A DNA stretch of 64,000 nt from positions 4,588,001-4,652,000 of the forward strand of contig NZ_CP042437.1 in NCBI RefSeq assembly GCF_007971525.1. Direction: 5' to 3'. The position numbers were made by a program, and so were the translations under genes. This document shows positions 53,931-63,800 of the stretch, in pieces. The number at the start of each line of letters is the position of its first letter. The stretch's first letter is position 1. Source of the stretch: Mucilaginibacter ginsenosidivorax (GTDB lineage: Bacteria; Bacteroidota; Bacteroidia; Sphingobacteriales; Sphingobacteriaceae). The notes beneath the pieces are model-generated. The model ran no database searches, was not told the DNA's origin, and saw only the letters and a program-made list of their open reading frames with translations.

Positions 53931-55345
53931 CACATGTAGTTAACCGGCTGCAATTTGAGGTAGTATGTTCTGATGAAGAGCTATCGCTAAACCTGCGTCA
54001 AAATTTTGCGCAGACGGTTCAGCAGGAGATAGCACAGATTATTGACGAAGTATGTTCTGAAAGTGTGGGAGAGCATGAATCGATAAAAATTGACAGGATA
54101 GAGCTGGACATGGGTTCTTTCAGCCGGCATACATTCGGAACTGATTTCAGAACTGTATTTCGCCAAAAATTGCGGGCCGAATTGGCCAAACAGCTGGCAG
54201 CCATCCCCCAGCAAAGCAGGCAGATTTCGCAATTACTGTCGGATACCGAAATGCTTTTTTATTTCCTGTCCAACGGCTCCCTGCCCTGGTTTGCCGACGA
54301 GGGCACCATCAACCTCGACAAAATATTTAGCAACGTGGCACTTAATCACGCCGATGTGCTGAAAAGCTTTTTTGAGCATGTAAAATCAAACGGAAATATA
54401 TGGAAGAGGCTGGCCTGGCAATTTAATGCATCATCAAAAGACGTAGTTATAAGTTTATCAGCAGAACTTAAAAAGGCACAAGAGACTTTTTTAAACTGGG
54501 TAACACAAATTGTAAATAAGTTAACTGCTCGCGGCAGCTTCACAGTTGATTTTGCCGGTACAGATATACAAAAGGAATTTAGTGATATAAATGATGTCAT
54601 CATCAAAAATGCACCGGCTATATTTACTTACAGTGGCAGTATTGATGTTTTGCATCAGGCCTTTCAATCGCAGATACAAGAAGTTTTTAAAGCAAACCAG
54701 GCCCTTGCAGATGCGGCTGCGGTCGAACTATCGGTTATTACCGGCATTAGCCAGCCCGAGCCCGGAATTTTGGCAGAGGCTAAACAGTCTGCACAAAACG
54801 ATCCGGTAATAACATCCGCTTCAAATGGGTCAGCGGCGGATGATGTCCAAAAATATTCGGTTAAATACGCTGGTATTGTATTGCTTGCTCCTTTTTTAAA
54901 GCCATTTTTTACGCAACTTGATTTGCTGAATGGCAGGGAATGGAAGAACACAGAATCAACATTCAGGGCGGTACACCTGTTGAAGTTTTTGGCGACCGGG
55001 CAAAAAAAAGTGCCTGAATACGCTCTTGTCTTCGAAAAAATACTATGCGGTTTACCGGCAGATATGCCCGTGCCCCTGGATATAATTTTAACCGATGAGG
55101 AGATAGCCGAATCGGAGTCACTTTTAAAGGCGGTAATCAGCCACTGGAATATACTCAAAAACACGAGTACTGATGGCCTGCGCGAAAGTTTTATGAAACG
55201 CGATGGACTACTGACCCGAAAGGAAAATGGCTGGCTTTTACAGGTAGAAAGAAAAACGCTTGATGTATTGCTGGACAGTATTCCCTGGGGCTTTTCGACC
55301 ATAAGTTTAGTATGGACCCGCGATTTGATTTTTGTTGAATGGTAA
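53927..55345 (+). CDS. eCIS tape-measure protein (CIS_TMP, Pvc14-like)
   Basis: A 472-aa protein of the contractile injection system tape-measure family. The N-terminus HVVNRLQFEVVCSDEELSLNLRQ and the strongly conserved SIKIDRIELDMGSFS (about 46-60) are family marks. The C-terminus has ESFMKRDGLLTRKENGWLLQVERKTLDVLLDSIPWGFSTISLVWTRDLIFVEW, also typical. Tape measures set tube length. Translation is coupled to the Pvc12-like gene by an ATGA overlap, and the ATPase gene starts 9 bp after it. Confidence 0.88.
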   Translation: MTHVVNRLQFEVVCSDEELSLNLRQNFAQTVQQEIAQIIDEVCSESVGEHESIKIDRIELDMGSFSRHTFGTDFRTVFRQKLRAELAKQLAAIPQQSRQISQLLSDTEMLFYFLSNGSLPWFADEGTINLDKIFSNVALNHADVLKSFFEHVKSNGNIWKRLAWQFNASSKDVVISLSAELKKAQETFLNWVTQIVNKLTARGSFTVDFAGTDIQKEFSDINDVIIKNAPAIFTYSGSIDVLHQAFQSQIQEVFKANQALADAAAVELSVITGISQPEPGILAEAKQSAQNDPVITSASNGSAADDVQKYSVKYAGIVLLAPFLKPFFTQLDLLNGREWKNTESTFRAVHLLKFLATGQKKVPEYALVFEKILCGLPADMPVPLDIILTDEEIAESESLLKAVISHWNILKNTSTDGLRESFMKRDGLLTRKENGWLLQVERKTLDVLLDSIPWGFSTISLVWTRDLIFVEW

Positions 55346-55354
55346 TATAATGAT

Positions 55355-56797
55355 ATGGCGAAGACAAAAAAAAATATTGAGCAAACACCTGCTGAAGCCG
55401 AACAGGCAAAGCCCGAAGTAAGCATGCTTAACCGTAACGCCGACACGCTTACGCGCGAAATTACCTGGTTTGCAAATGTGGTTAACAAACGGCTGCAGGA
55501 ATTTTTTCCAAACAACAAAGCCGGCGAGGGTTCGCAAGAACCTATTACCGGCGTAGGATATATTTTAACCGATGCTCCGGTCCCTGATCTTACTAACGAT
55601 CACTCCGTTTATGCCGATTTTGTAAACTACTATAAATTAAATACCGATGAAAGGTTGCTGTTGATATTGGCGCTTATCCCGTATGTGCAGCCCAATTTTT
55701 TGGACCCTTTTTTTTCGGTGAACAAAGCGCTGGGACGTGGTTATACCGAATTTGGCGGCGTAAAAGGCAGCCGCCACAGCGGCTTTATACCTACCATTGA
55801 AACAGCCATGTTTTTATTGGCCGGGAATGACCTGGCGCATCGGTTTAAACTAAGCCGTTTGTTTGAGACTGATCACGTTTTGCTGGCCCATAATATATTA
55901 CAACTGGACCAGGGGAGCAGCTCCGAACCTTTTTATAGCAGCACAGTAACCGTTACCGACGAATATGTTGATTTTTTTACATCGGGCAATTTGCGTAAAC
56001 CCCAGTTTAGCCCCGATTTTCCGGCAAAAAGATTGACAACAGGGATGGAATGGAGCGATCTGGTAGTTGATGAGTACACCATGCAGCAGTTGGACGAAAT
56101 ACGCATCTGGCTTCAATATGGATCAATCCTGCAAACCGAGTGGGGAATGAACAAAAAACTGAAACCTGGTTACAAAGCGTTGTTTCATGGCTCGCCCGGT
56201 ACAGGAAAAACGCTAACAGCGATGCTTTTAGGTAAGTTATTTGGTTTGGATGTGTATCGGATTGACCTATCGATGGTGGTATCAAAATACATTGGTGAAA
56301 CAGAAAAAAACCTGGAGAAGGTTTTCAAAAAAGCCGAAAATAAAAACTGGATACTGTTTTTTGATGAGGCCGATTCGCTATTTAGTAAAAGAACATCGAT
56401 ATCCGACTCGAACGACAAATACGCCAACCAGGAAGTAGCCTACCTTTTACAGCGGCTGGAGGACTATCCGGGCCTGGTGATATTAGCCAGCAATATGCGC
56501 AACAACGTAGATGAAGCTTTTACCCGCCGCTTAAATTCAATTATTCATTTTCAGAAGCCGCAAAGCCGCGAAAGACACATGATCTGGAAAAACGCCTTCA
56601 GTAAGGTATGCACACCACCTGATGAAAATCATTTGGAGCAAATAGCAAAGCAGCATGAACTTTCAGGCGGGGCCATCATGAATGTTGTTCATTACTCATC
56701 ATTGATGGCTTTAAACAGGGGAGATAAAATAATTGCTGTTGACGATATTTTGCAGGGAATAAAAAAGGAATTCAAAAAAGAGGGAAAAACTATTTGA
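55355..56797 (+). CDS. eCIS AAA+ ATPase (Pvc15-like)
   Basis: A 480-aa AAA+ ATPase. Walker A is GSPGTGKT at residues 279-286, and Walker B is ILFFDEAD with D337-E338. ASNMRNNVDEAFTRRLNSIIHF gives sensor 1 and the Arg finger region. The N-terminal 200 aa are typical of eCIS Pvc15 (winged-helix/alpha-helical part; NTDERLLLILALIPYVQP). In other eCIS it is needed for particle assembly or cargo loading. It ends the structural block; cargo-like genes follow. Confidence 0.95.
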   Translation: MAKTKKNIEQTPAEAEQAKPEVSMLNRNADTLTREITWFANVVNKRLQEFFPNNKAGEGSQEPITGVGYILTDAPVPDLTNDHSVYADFVNYYKLNTDERLLLILALIPYVQPNFLDPFFSVNKALGRGYTEFGGVKGSRHSGFIPTIETAMFLLAGNDLAHRFKLSRLFETDHVLLAHNILQLDQGSSSEPFYSSTVTVTDEYVDFFTSGNLRKPQFSPDFPAKRLTTGMEWSDLVVDEYTMQQLDEIRIWLQYGSILQTEWGMNKKLKPGYKALFHGSPGTGKTLTAMLLGKLFGLDVYRIDLSMVVSKYIGETEKNLEKVFKKAENKNWILFFDEADSLFSKRTSISDSNDKYANQEVAYLLQRLEDYPGLVILASNMRNNVDEAFTRRLNSIIHFQKPQSRERHMIWKNAFSKVCTPPDENHLEQIAKQHELSGGAIMNVVHYSSLMALNRGDKIIAVDDILQGIKKEFKKEGKTI

Positions 56798-56869
56798 TAC
56801 GATGCAGAAGTTGAATTTTGATAGAGGGATACCCCTTATTTTTTAACAAAAGCAGAAAACCACTAAACG

Positions 56870-58384
56870 ATGAAACGGTACAGGCAAAGGTCATTAGGCG
56901 GCAATCGAGCAATCACATCTTCCGGTGTGGCAAATATACAGCGTAAACTTGCAGTTGGTGAAACAAGCGATCCAATGGAGTACCAGGCTGATGATATGGC
57001 TGATAAAGTGATGCGCATGCCCGTAAGGCCGTTGGTTCAGCGTAATGCCGGAGATAAGAATGATGAAAACATCAAGCGCAAGCCATTAACTGGTCAAATC
57101 ACGCCGTTTATCCAGGCAAAAGGCGATGCCGGCGGCGTTGCCGGCCCCGCCGTTACAAACGGTATTCAGGCCACCCAGGGCGGCGGTAAACCAATGGACG
57201 GCAGCACCAAAAGTTTTATGGAAAGTCGTTTTGGGAATGATTTTTCAAATGTCAGGATCCATACCGGCGATTACGCTGCACAAATGTCAAAGGAGCTAAA
57301 CGCCCACGCATTTACTGTTGGCAATGATATTTACTTTAACTCCGGAAAGTATGCACCGGACGCTTCGGGCGGAAAGCATTTGCTGGCGCATGAACTAACA
57401 CATGTGGTGCAACAATCCGGCTCGATAGGCCGAAAGGTACAGCGGCAGCCCGGTGAAAAAGGGCAGGAACCCGTAAAACAGACGGCAGATAAAACAGTAG
57501 CGCAAACCGATAAAAAGCCTGATGCCCAGCCGGAACACAAACCGGAAAAAACACCGGAGCAGGATACACCGATTACGATGAAAGATAAAGTTCGGGCCTG
57601 GCTTGACTCGCGTAATTTTGATATCCCAGCTGCGGCAGAAAAAGATATAAAATCTAAAGAAGATGCGAGGGTTCACTATAAAACCCGGCTCTGGACCGTT
57701 GAGAATGTTGCCGACGATGTGTTGATCCAACTGAACCTGACCCAAAAAGATAAAGCAGAAGTATTGAAAGAAGTAAAGGACTATTATGAAGAGAAGAAGA
57801 ATGAAGCCGAGGGAAAAAACTGGAGTTTGGTAGCACAGCTGCTTTATACACCTCAATATACTTTGGCAACAAACCAGCCCGGCGGATCGCCGGCACAGCA
57901 CAGCACTCAATTGTCAATCGGCGGAAATCGCCGCTATCACCTGGCTGGTACACAGGGTTTTGAAATGACCTACCAGGGCAGCTTATCTCTTTTTAATTTT
58001 GGTACCGGAACAAAAAGTACCGCTGCCGACATATTCCAAAATTTAATGTTTGCAGTTCAACCACAGTATGTATGGAATTTGGGAAAAGATTTTCATATAC
58101 CTCATACCGATCAATGGGCAAATGTGCAGGCAAGTATTTTTGCCCAGCTTGCTGCGGGTGTGGGCAGTAATTGGACTGATGAGGGAGCAACGCGTAAGGT
58201 GTATCTGGGCTTCCTGGTACAACCCGCCGCTGGCGGTCAGGTAAATCTGAATATCTCGTGGTTCCAGGTAATCCTCAATGGACAGCTTGTGGGTTCGTTT
58301 CTATCGCCAACGTATCAACCTAAGTCAGAATGGACAAAATCACTCGGTGTCCAGGCAGGAGTGGGCGTAGGCGGTCAATTTTAA
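56870..58384 (+). CDS. DUF4157 (eCIS core) protein, beta-rich C-terminus: candidate cargo 1
   Basis: A 504-aa protein. The N-terminus has the shared leader motif VGETSDPMEYQADDMADKVMRMP (about 29-51). DUF4157/eCIS core covers about 103-185 (ESRFGNDFSNVRIHTG, then LLAHELTHVVQQ with HELTH at 174-178). A charged linker (about 190-235) is followed by a helical segment and a beta-rich C-terminal region (about 340-504) with alternating aromatic strands (LSIGGNRRYHLAGTQGFEMTY; AVQPQYVWNL) that ends in Phe. That pattern recalls a beta-barrel or pore-forming domain, but no family was recognised. There is no Sec signal, as expected for eCIS cargo. It starts 72 bp after the ATPase gene. Confidence 0.82.
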   Translation: MKRYRQRSLGGNRAITSSGVANIQRKLAVGETSDPMEYQADDMADKVMRMPVRPLVQRNAGDKNDENIKRKPLTGQITPFIQAKGDAGGVAGPAVTNGIQATQGGGKPMDGSTKSFMESRFGNDFSNVRIHTGDYAAQMSKELNAHAFTVGNDIYFNSGKYAPDASGGKHLLAHELTHVVQQSGSIGRKVQRQPGEKGQEPVKQTADKTVAQTDKKPDAQPEHKPEKTPEQDTPITMKDKVRAWLDSRNFDIPAAAEKDIKSKEDARVHYKTRLWTVENVADDVLIQLNLTQKDKAEVLKEVKDYYEEKKNEAEGKNWSLVAQLLYTPQYTLATNQPGGSPAQHSTQLSIGGNRRYHLAGTQGFEMTYQGSLSLFNFGTGTKSTAADIFQNLMFAVQPQYVWNLGKDFHIPHTDQWANVQASIFAQLAAGVGSNWTDEGATRKVYLGFLVQPAAGGQVNLNISWFQVILNGQLVGSFLSPTYQPKSEWTKSLGVQAGVGVGGQF

Positions 58385-58422
58385 TAATATAATTTTCAAT
58401 CAGGATCGCGAGGCCAAAGCAT

Positions 58423-60777
58423 ATGCACGAAAATACTTCAATAGCTAATCAGTCTCAAATTAACCAGGGTGCAGGGGATAGTAAAGTAGCGTCAGCGCCG
58501 GCTTTCCATGGTTCAGACACTGATGTGAATGATAGATATCCTATCCAGCTAAAGCTTTCGTTAGGTGCTGTCAATGATCCGCTGGAGCATGAAGCTGATG
58601 CTATGGCCGATAAAGTAATGCGAATGCCAGAAACTTCATTTATTCAGCAGAAAGCATCCGGCTCTTGTAATGATTATGATGATGAGCATGTTCGCCTTAA
58701 GCCATTGGCAAATCAAATTACGCCATTTATACAGGCTAAAGGAGATGGCGTTGGCGTTGTGAGCGACTCCGTCTCGAACAAAATAAAATCGAGCATGGGC
58801 GGAGGAAGTACAATGGACACCGGCACCCGCAGTTTTATGGAAAATCGGTTTGGAACGAATTTTAGCGACGTAAAAATTCATAACAACGCCGAATCGGAAC
58901 AACTAAACAGATCTTTAAATGCAAAAGCATTTACCGTTAGCAATAATATCTATTTTAACAGCGGCCAGTATGCGCCGGAATCGGACAGCGGCAAACACTT
59001 GCTGGCGCACGAATTAACGCATGTTGTACAGCAAAAAGGTAATAAGAATAGTATTAACAGAAAAGTTGACACCTACAGAACCAGTGGCATAACCGGCCCG
59101 GATGTGAATGCCCTTGCGGATAGAAAATATTGGATTAATACTGTTGGCGAAAAATATAAAACAACCCAGTCTCCGCGAATGGCCGCAGATGCCGAAGAGC
59201 AAAACGCGGTACTAAGCGCAGCATGGTCAAATCAACCGGCAACACTTACGGCAGAAACACAAATAATACTGTCAATACCTGCAACAAACAGAGCTGTAGG
59301 TTCAAAAAGCCTGCTATATAAGGCAACTTATAGGCCTAAAAACCCGCAAGTGCCCGACGACAAGGACAAACTAAACCTGATTTTTTGGGGTGAAGGAATT
59401 TCAAATGATGCCGCAGGTTTAGTACCAGCAAGATACACTGTAAAAAACCATAGTTTGGAATACGACAATCTCCCTGACGATTATTTTGACAATTTTCCGG
59501 ATGCAAAAAAACAAATCCTTTACTGGATTGAAACAACAGGAGCTTTAAGCATTAACAGCGTATTAACCATCGATATTACCGTAAAAGGTAAAAACCAATC
59601 GCCCCGTTTTTTGATAACCGGTAAAAAAGACACAAATGGAATATTTGATGGAAAATTTACTTACCTGGGCGATAGTGTTGTAAATGCAACCGTTAATAGC
59701 GGATATGCCAGCAAAGATTATGGTGATTTTGAGGTAGAAAAAGCCCAAAGTAGTAAGGATTATAAGTTAGGTACAGTGGATGTTTCGGCCTTACCAGCCG
59801 ATGAAAAATTCTCGGTAAAACATGCCGTAACCTTATACGCCGATAAAAAATCAAACAATGCCGAAATTGATGCAATTGTGCCTATTGCTAAAACTTCAAA
59901 AAAGGTACTTTATACCTTCAGGTTTCTGGATAAAACCCATAATGTAGAAATTGAGCGGATTGGTGAAGTGGCCAAGGATATCAATTTTCAAACTGTATCT
60001 ATTCAAAACGCAGCCGGGTTTGCCGATAACAATGCTGATGCGAGCACATTAAAAGCATGGCTTGGTAAAAGATACAAAGCCATTACTGTAACAGGTACCA
60101 CCACCGCCGATATCATCAAAGACGCTGATAAACAACTACAAACAAAAATAGCAACTGCAGGCTGGTTTAAACTTAATTATGACATAGAGGTGCTTAGTGC
60201 TGCCGACGGCGGCACCAGGTGGCAAAACGTGCACCACTGGACGGCTGACCAGATAAACGGCATGAAAGAATTTACACCGACCGAGTTAGAACAGGTAGAA
60301 ATTGCCTTGCAAACCCAAAGCCTGCCATTAATAACCGCATTACAGGGCATAAAGCTAACCCGGCAGGATGAGGAAAGGTTGGCCGATGGCAGCCCGTCAC
60401 ACGGCGACACTGCCGGCTTTACCCGATCTGATGGCAAAGCCCGTACTATAAATATTTATGACAGGTCTAGTTTGGCATCTAATATTCTATTTGTAGGCTC
60501 AAAAACTGGTGCGTTTGATGCCGGGATCGAAATTTTAACGCATGAAATGGGACACGCTTTTAGTTTTGAGCAAGCCGGTGTGGAAACCGCGTTTAACAAA
60601 TTTGTAAAAGCAAAAAAAATCAGCCCGGTTACAGCCTACGCCGGTAGTAGTATAAATACAGAATCTTTTCCAGAAGCCTACGCTCTATATCATTTAGACC
60701 CGCAATGGATGAGTGCAAACATTCCGGATTTATATACATGGTTTAATACGCTAAGCCAAACCGGCAAAGCACCTTAA
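58423..60777 (+). CDS. DUF4157 protein with C-terminal zinc metallopeptidase: candidate cargo 2
   Basis: A 784-aa protein with the same N-terminal module as its neighbours: LGAVNDPLEHEADAMADKVMRMP near 45-67, then DUF4157 near 125-205 with HELTH at 196-200. The middle (about 215-640) is beta-rich and unassigned. The C-terminal domain has ILTHEMGHAFSFEQAG with zinc ligands H707 and H711 and catalytic E708. ESFPEAYALYHLDP (747-760) is a good third-ligand motif (E747 or E751), as in gluzincin/lethal-factor-like toxins. It is a strong candidate protease toxin delivered by the eCIS. No signal peptide is seen. The gap to the previous gene is 38 bp. Confidence 0.85.
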   Translation: MHENTSIANQSQINQGAGDSKVASAPAFHGSDTDVNDRYPIQLKLSLGAVNDPLEHEADAMADKVMRMPETSFIQQKASGSCNDYDDEHVRLKPLANQITPFIQAKGDGVGVVSDSVSNKIKSSMGGGSTMDTGTRSFMENRFGTNFSDVKIHNNAESEQLNRSLNAKAFTVSNNIYFNSGQYAPESDSGKHLLAHELTHVVQQKGNKNSINRKVDTYRTSGITGPDVNALADRKYWINTVGEKYKTTQSPRMAADAEEQNAVLSAAWSNQPATLTAETQIILSIPATNRAVGSKSLLYKATYRPKNPQVPDDKDKLNLIFWGEGISNDAAGLVPARYTVKNHSLEYDNLPDDYFDNFPDAKKQILYWIETTGALSINSVLTIDITVKGKNQSPRFLITGKKDTNGIFDGKFTYLGDSVVNATVNSGYASKDYGDFEVEKAQSSKDYKLGTVDVSALPADEKFSVKHAVTLYADKKSNNAEIDAIVPIAKTSKKVLYTFRFLDKTHNVEIERIGEVAKDINFQTVSIQNAAGFADNNADASTLKAWLGKRYKAITVTGTTTADIIKDADKQLQTKIATAGWFKLNYDIEVLSAADGGTRWQNVHHWTADQINGMKEFTPTELEQVEIALQTQSLPLITALQGIKLTRQDEERLADGSPSHGDTAGFTRSDGKARTINIYDRSSLASNILFVGSKTGAFDAGIEILTHEMGHAFSFEQAGVETAFNKFVKAKKISPVTAYAGSSINTESFPEAYALYHLDPQWMSANIPDLYTWFNTLSQTGKAP

Positions 60778-60833
60778 AAGATATACAGGGATGACAAATT
60801 TAGACATCATGATTAAAAGAACAATTTAAAAAC

Positions 60834-63800
60834 ATGCACGAATCCGTTTCCATAGCTAATCAAACCCAGAACAGCCCAACAGCTGCGGCTAACGAAGCTT
60901 TGCCTGCAATTGACCAGCAACCTGATCCGGAAACACAGCTGATAGACAGGTTCCCTATTCAGTTGAAACTTTCTGTTGGGGCGCCGAATGACCCGTTGGA
61001 GTATGAAGCAGATGCGATAGCCGATAAGGTAATGCGTATGCCCGACATGCCCTTTGTTCAAAATAAATTGACTAATGATGGCTACAACAATTATGATGGC
61101 GGGCACATACACCTAAAGCCAATACCACCTGTTGTGCCGTTTGATTACCATAAATCAACATCAATTGGTCCCGATGAAGACGATTATGAGCACTTGCAGC
61201 TTAAACCATTAGCCAGCCAGATTACGCCCTATATCCAAACCAAAGGCGATACAGGCGGCGTAGCAAGTGACGCTGTTTCTAACCGCATAAAATCAAGTAT
61301 GGGCGGTGGCAGTTCAATGTCGGGCGATACCAAAAGCTTCATGGAGAGCCGGTTTGGTACGGATTTCAGCGACGTAAAAATCCATACCGGGACCGAAGCA
61401 GCACAGTTAAGCCAATCACTAAACGCACGGGCATTTACCGTAAGCAATAATATATATTTTAACAACGGCCAGTACCAGCCCGATAACGATTCTGGCAAAC
61501 ATTTACTGGCGCATGAACTTACGCATACCATACAACAGGGAAGCAGTGTAAAAAGGAAGAGTTTCATTCAGCGGGCAACCGCGGTGGTAACCCCCACACC
61601 GCCAACAAAGGGTAAGATAGCTAAAGCGGTTCCAAAATCAAGGAAAGCAACACCCGCAAAGCCAATTGATACCAAAAATGAATTATTGTATGTTCCAGAT
61701 ATCCAGGTGCCTACTTTTAAAATGGATGTGATACCCGTAGATACCAATAATTACGGGTTCAAAAAAACTACTCGGTCTGATACCCACATCACAAAGTGGA
61801 ACAACGCGGCGATAACCGGCGGCAAGTTTAGAAAAAACTTTAAAGACAAAGTGGAGAAGGAGGTACCTGCCGAAAAAACGGCAAAAGTCTTCTTTATGAA
61901 ACCCAAAAAGGAGGCTGATGGTCTCATAACAGGTGATATGTCCCAAATAAGGGAGAGCATCACCAGGCCGTTCTGGGATAAAGATGGCAACAAAGTAAAA
62001 GATGGTTATGATGTAGATCACAAAGTTGAATTGCAACTGGGTGGGATGGATGACCTGCCTAACTTATGGCTGCTGGAGGCAGCAACAAATCGATCGTCAG
62101 GTTCAAAAATCAATGATGAGATAAATGAAAAAGTGAGCGCCCAATACGCGTTGGTGTCGGATAATAAAGTTGAGCCGACACCCGAGGAGTTAAAGAATAT
62201 AAGAAATAATTACACCATAACTGCCGGTACGTTAAGCGGTGGCATGACAACTGATGGAAATAGACTGGGCTGGGAGCTCTCGCAGATAAAAGACGGCGAG
62301 CACCTTGACGGGCTGGCGTTTATTTCGAAGGATGACGAAGGCAGAAAAAACCTTGCAAAAAGCGATACGCTCAGCCTCATCCTCAGTCAAAGATTTGGGG
62401 TAACTAAAAATTTCGACTGGAATCCTACAAACCCACCTGTAGCCATCAATAAAAGCGTGGGCTTCATCAAAAAAAATGGCACCAGTTTAAATCTCAGGAC
62501 CATCACTTATAACCATAAGGACCCGGCAACCATAATGAGTGAGGGGTCGGATGGTAAAGCCGAAATCTCTGCGCTTGAAGGCAACGTATTTGTAACAAAG
62601 GAATTAAATACTACGCTCGATATCGAAAAAGTTCCAGGTTTGTATGGTGGCCGGCTAAACATAAGCCAGGCAAAACAAGCCATTTCAAAGGAGATTAAGG
62701 CAAGAGCCTTAAGCCCGATTATTATCGATGAATTAGATATTAACGATACCGCGGGCCTGGTCGGATCGGGTAGAATTATTACTGACGTTCCCCTTATTAA
62801 AGGTTCAGCAATTAAACTAACGCTTGATGAAGGTGGGCTTAAAATCAGCAAAACATTCAGTTCAGGCGAAATTAAACTTCCCCCACCTTTTAAAGTGTCT
62901 GATACATCGTTGGAAATATATGCATCAACAGATGGTATTGGCATTAAAGGCGAGGCCAATTTTGAAATAACAAAACTTGGAAAAGGAAAGCTAACAGCAA
63001 AAGCCGATTCGGCAGGAACATTTGCCCTCGCCGGTTCGTTCGACTTCGACTCAAAAACTTTTGATCCGGCACGGGTTGAGGTTAACTATCTGAATGGTGA
63101 ATTATCAATTAAGGGCGAAATTGGTATTCCCGAAGGTAAAATAAAAGGCTTAAAATCAGCCCATATAACAGTTGGATATGCCAGCAATAGCCTGACCGCA
63201 GATGGCAGCGCCGAATTTAATATTAAAGGTATTAAGCAAAATAAAGTAACCATAAGTTATGAAAAAGACTTATTGGTAATTGCGGGCGATTTTGAGCTTG
63301 ATAACAGTATCCCGGGGGTAAAAAGCGGCGGTGGTAGTCTGAAGGTTACCCGTGGCGGCGATGGCAAATATCATATATCTGCCAGGGGCCACGCCGAACC
63401 CGATATACCAAAAATTAACCCCAAACTCAGCATTAGTTATGACGATGGAGCCCTTACGATGGAGGGACAAGCCGATTATAACGCCGACAGGCTGTCGGGT
63501 ACGGTTACCGTGGGCGCAACAAACCGCACACTAAATGCCGATGGAGAGCCAACCGGTGCGCCAGGGGATCATTTTAATGTTTATGGCACCGGCTTGCTTA
63601 CTGTAAAGATAACTGAATGGTTACAGGGAACCGCTAAAATAAAACTAACGCCTAATAAAGAAATTGAGGTAGTTGGCCGCCTGGAAGTACCTAAGCCCGT
63701 TAACTTTTTCGACAGGAAATCAATTAAGAAGCCTCTTTTTCATCCACCTGAAGTACAGATACCCATATTTGCCATACCCTTGGGTAATAAAAGCATCGGC

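Noticed and set aside
38147..56797. Prophage or type VI secretion system
   Set aside because: No integrase, capsid, terminase or lysis genes, and no TssJ/TssL/TssM or ClpV; the gene set and the DUF4157 cargo fit eCIS.
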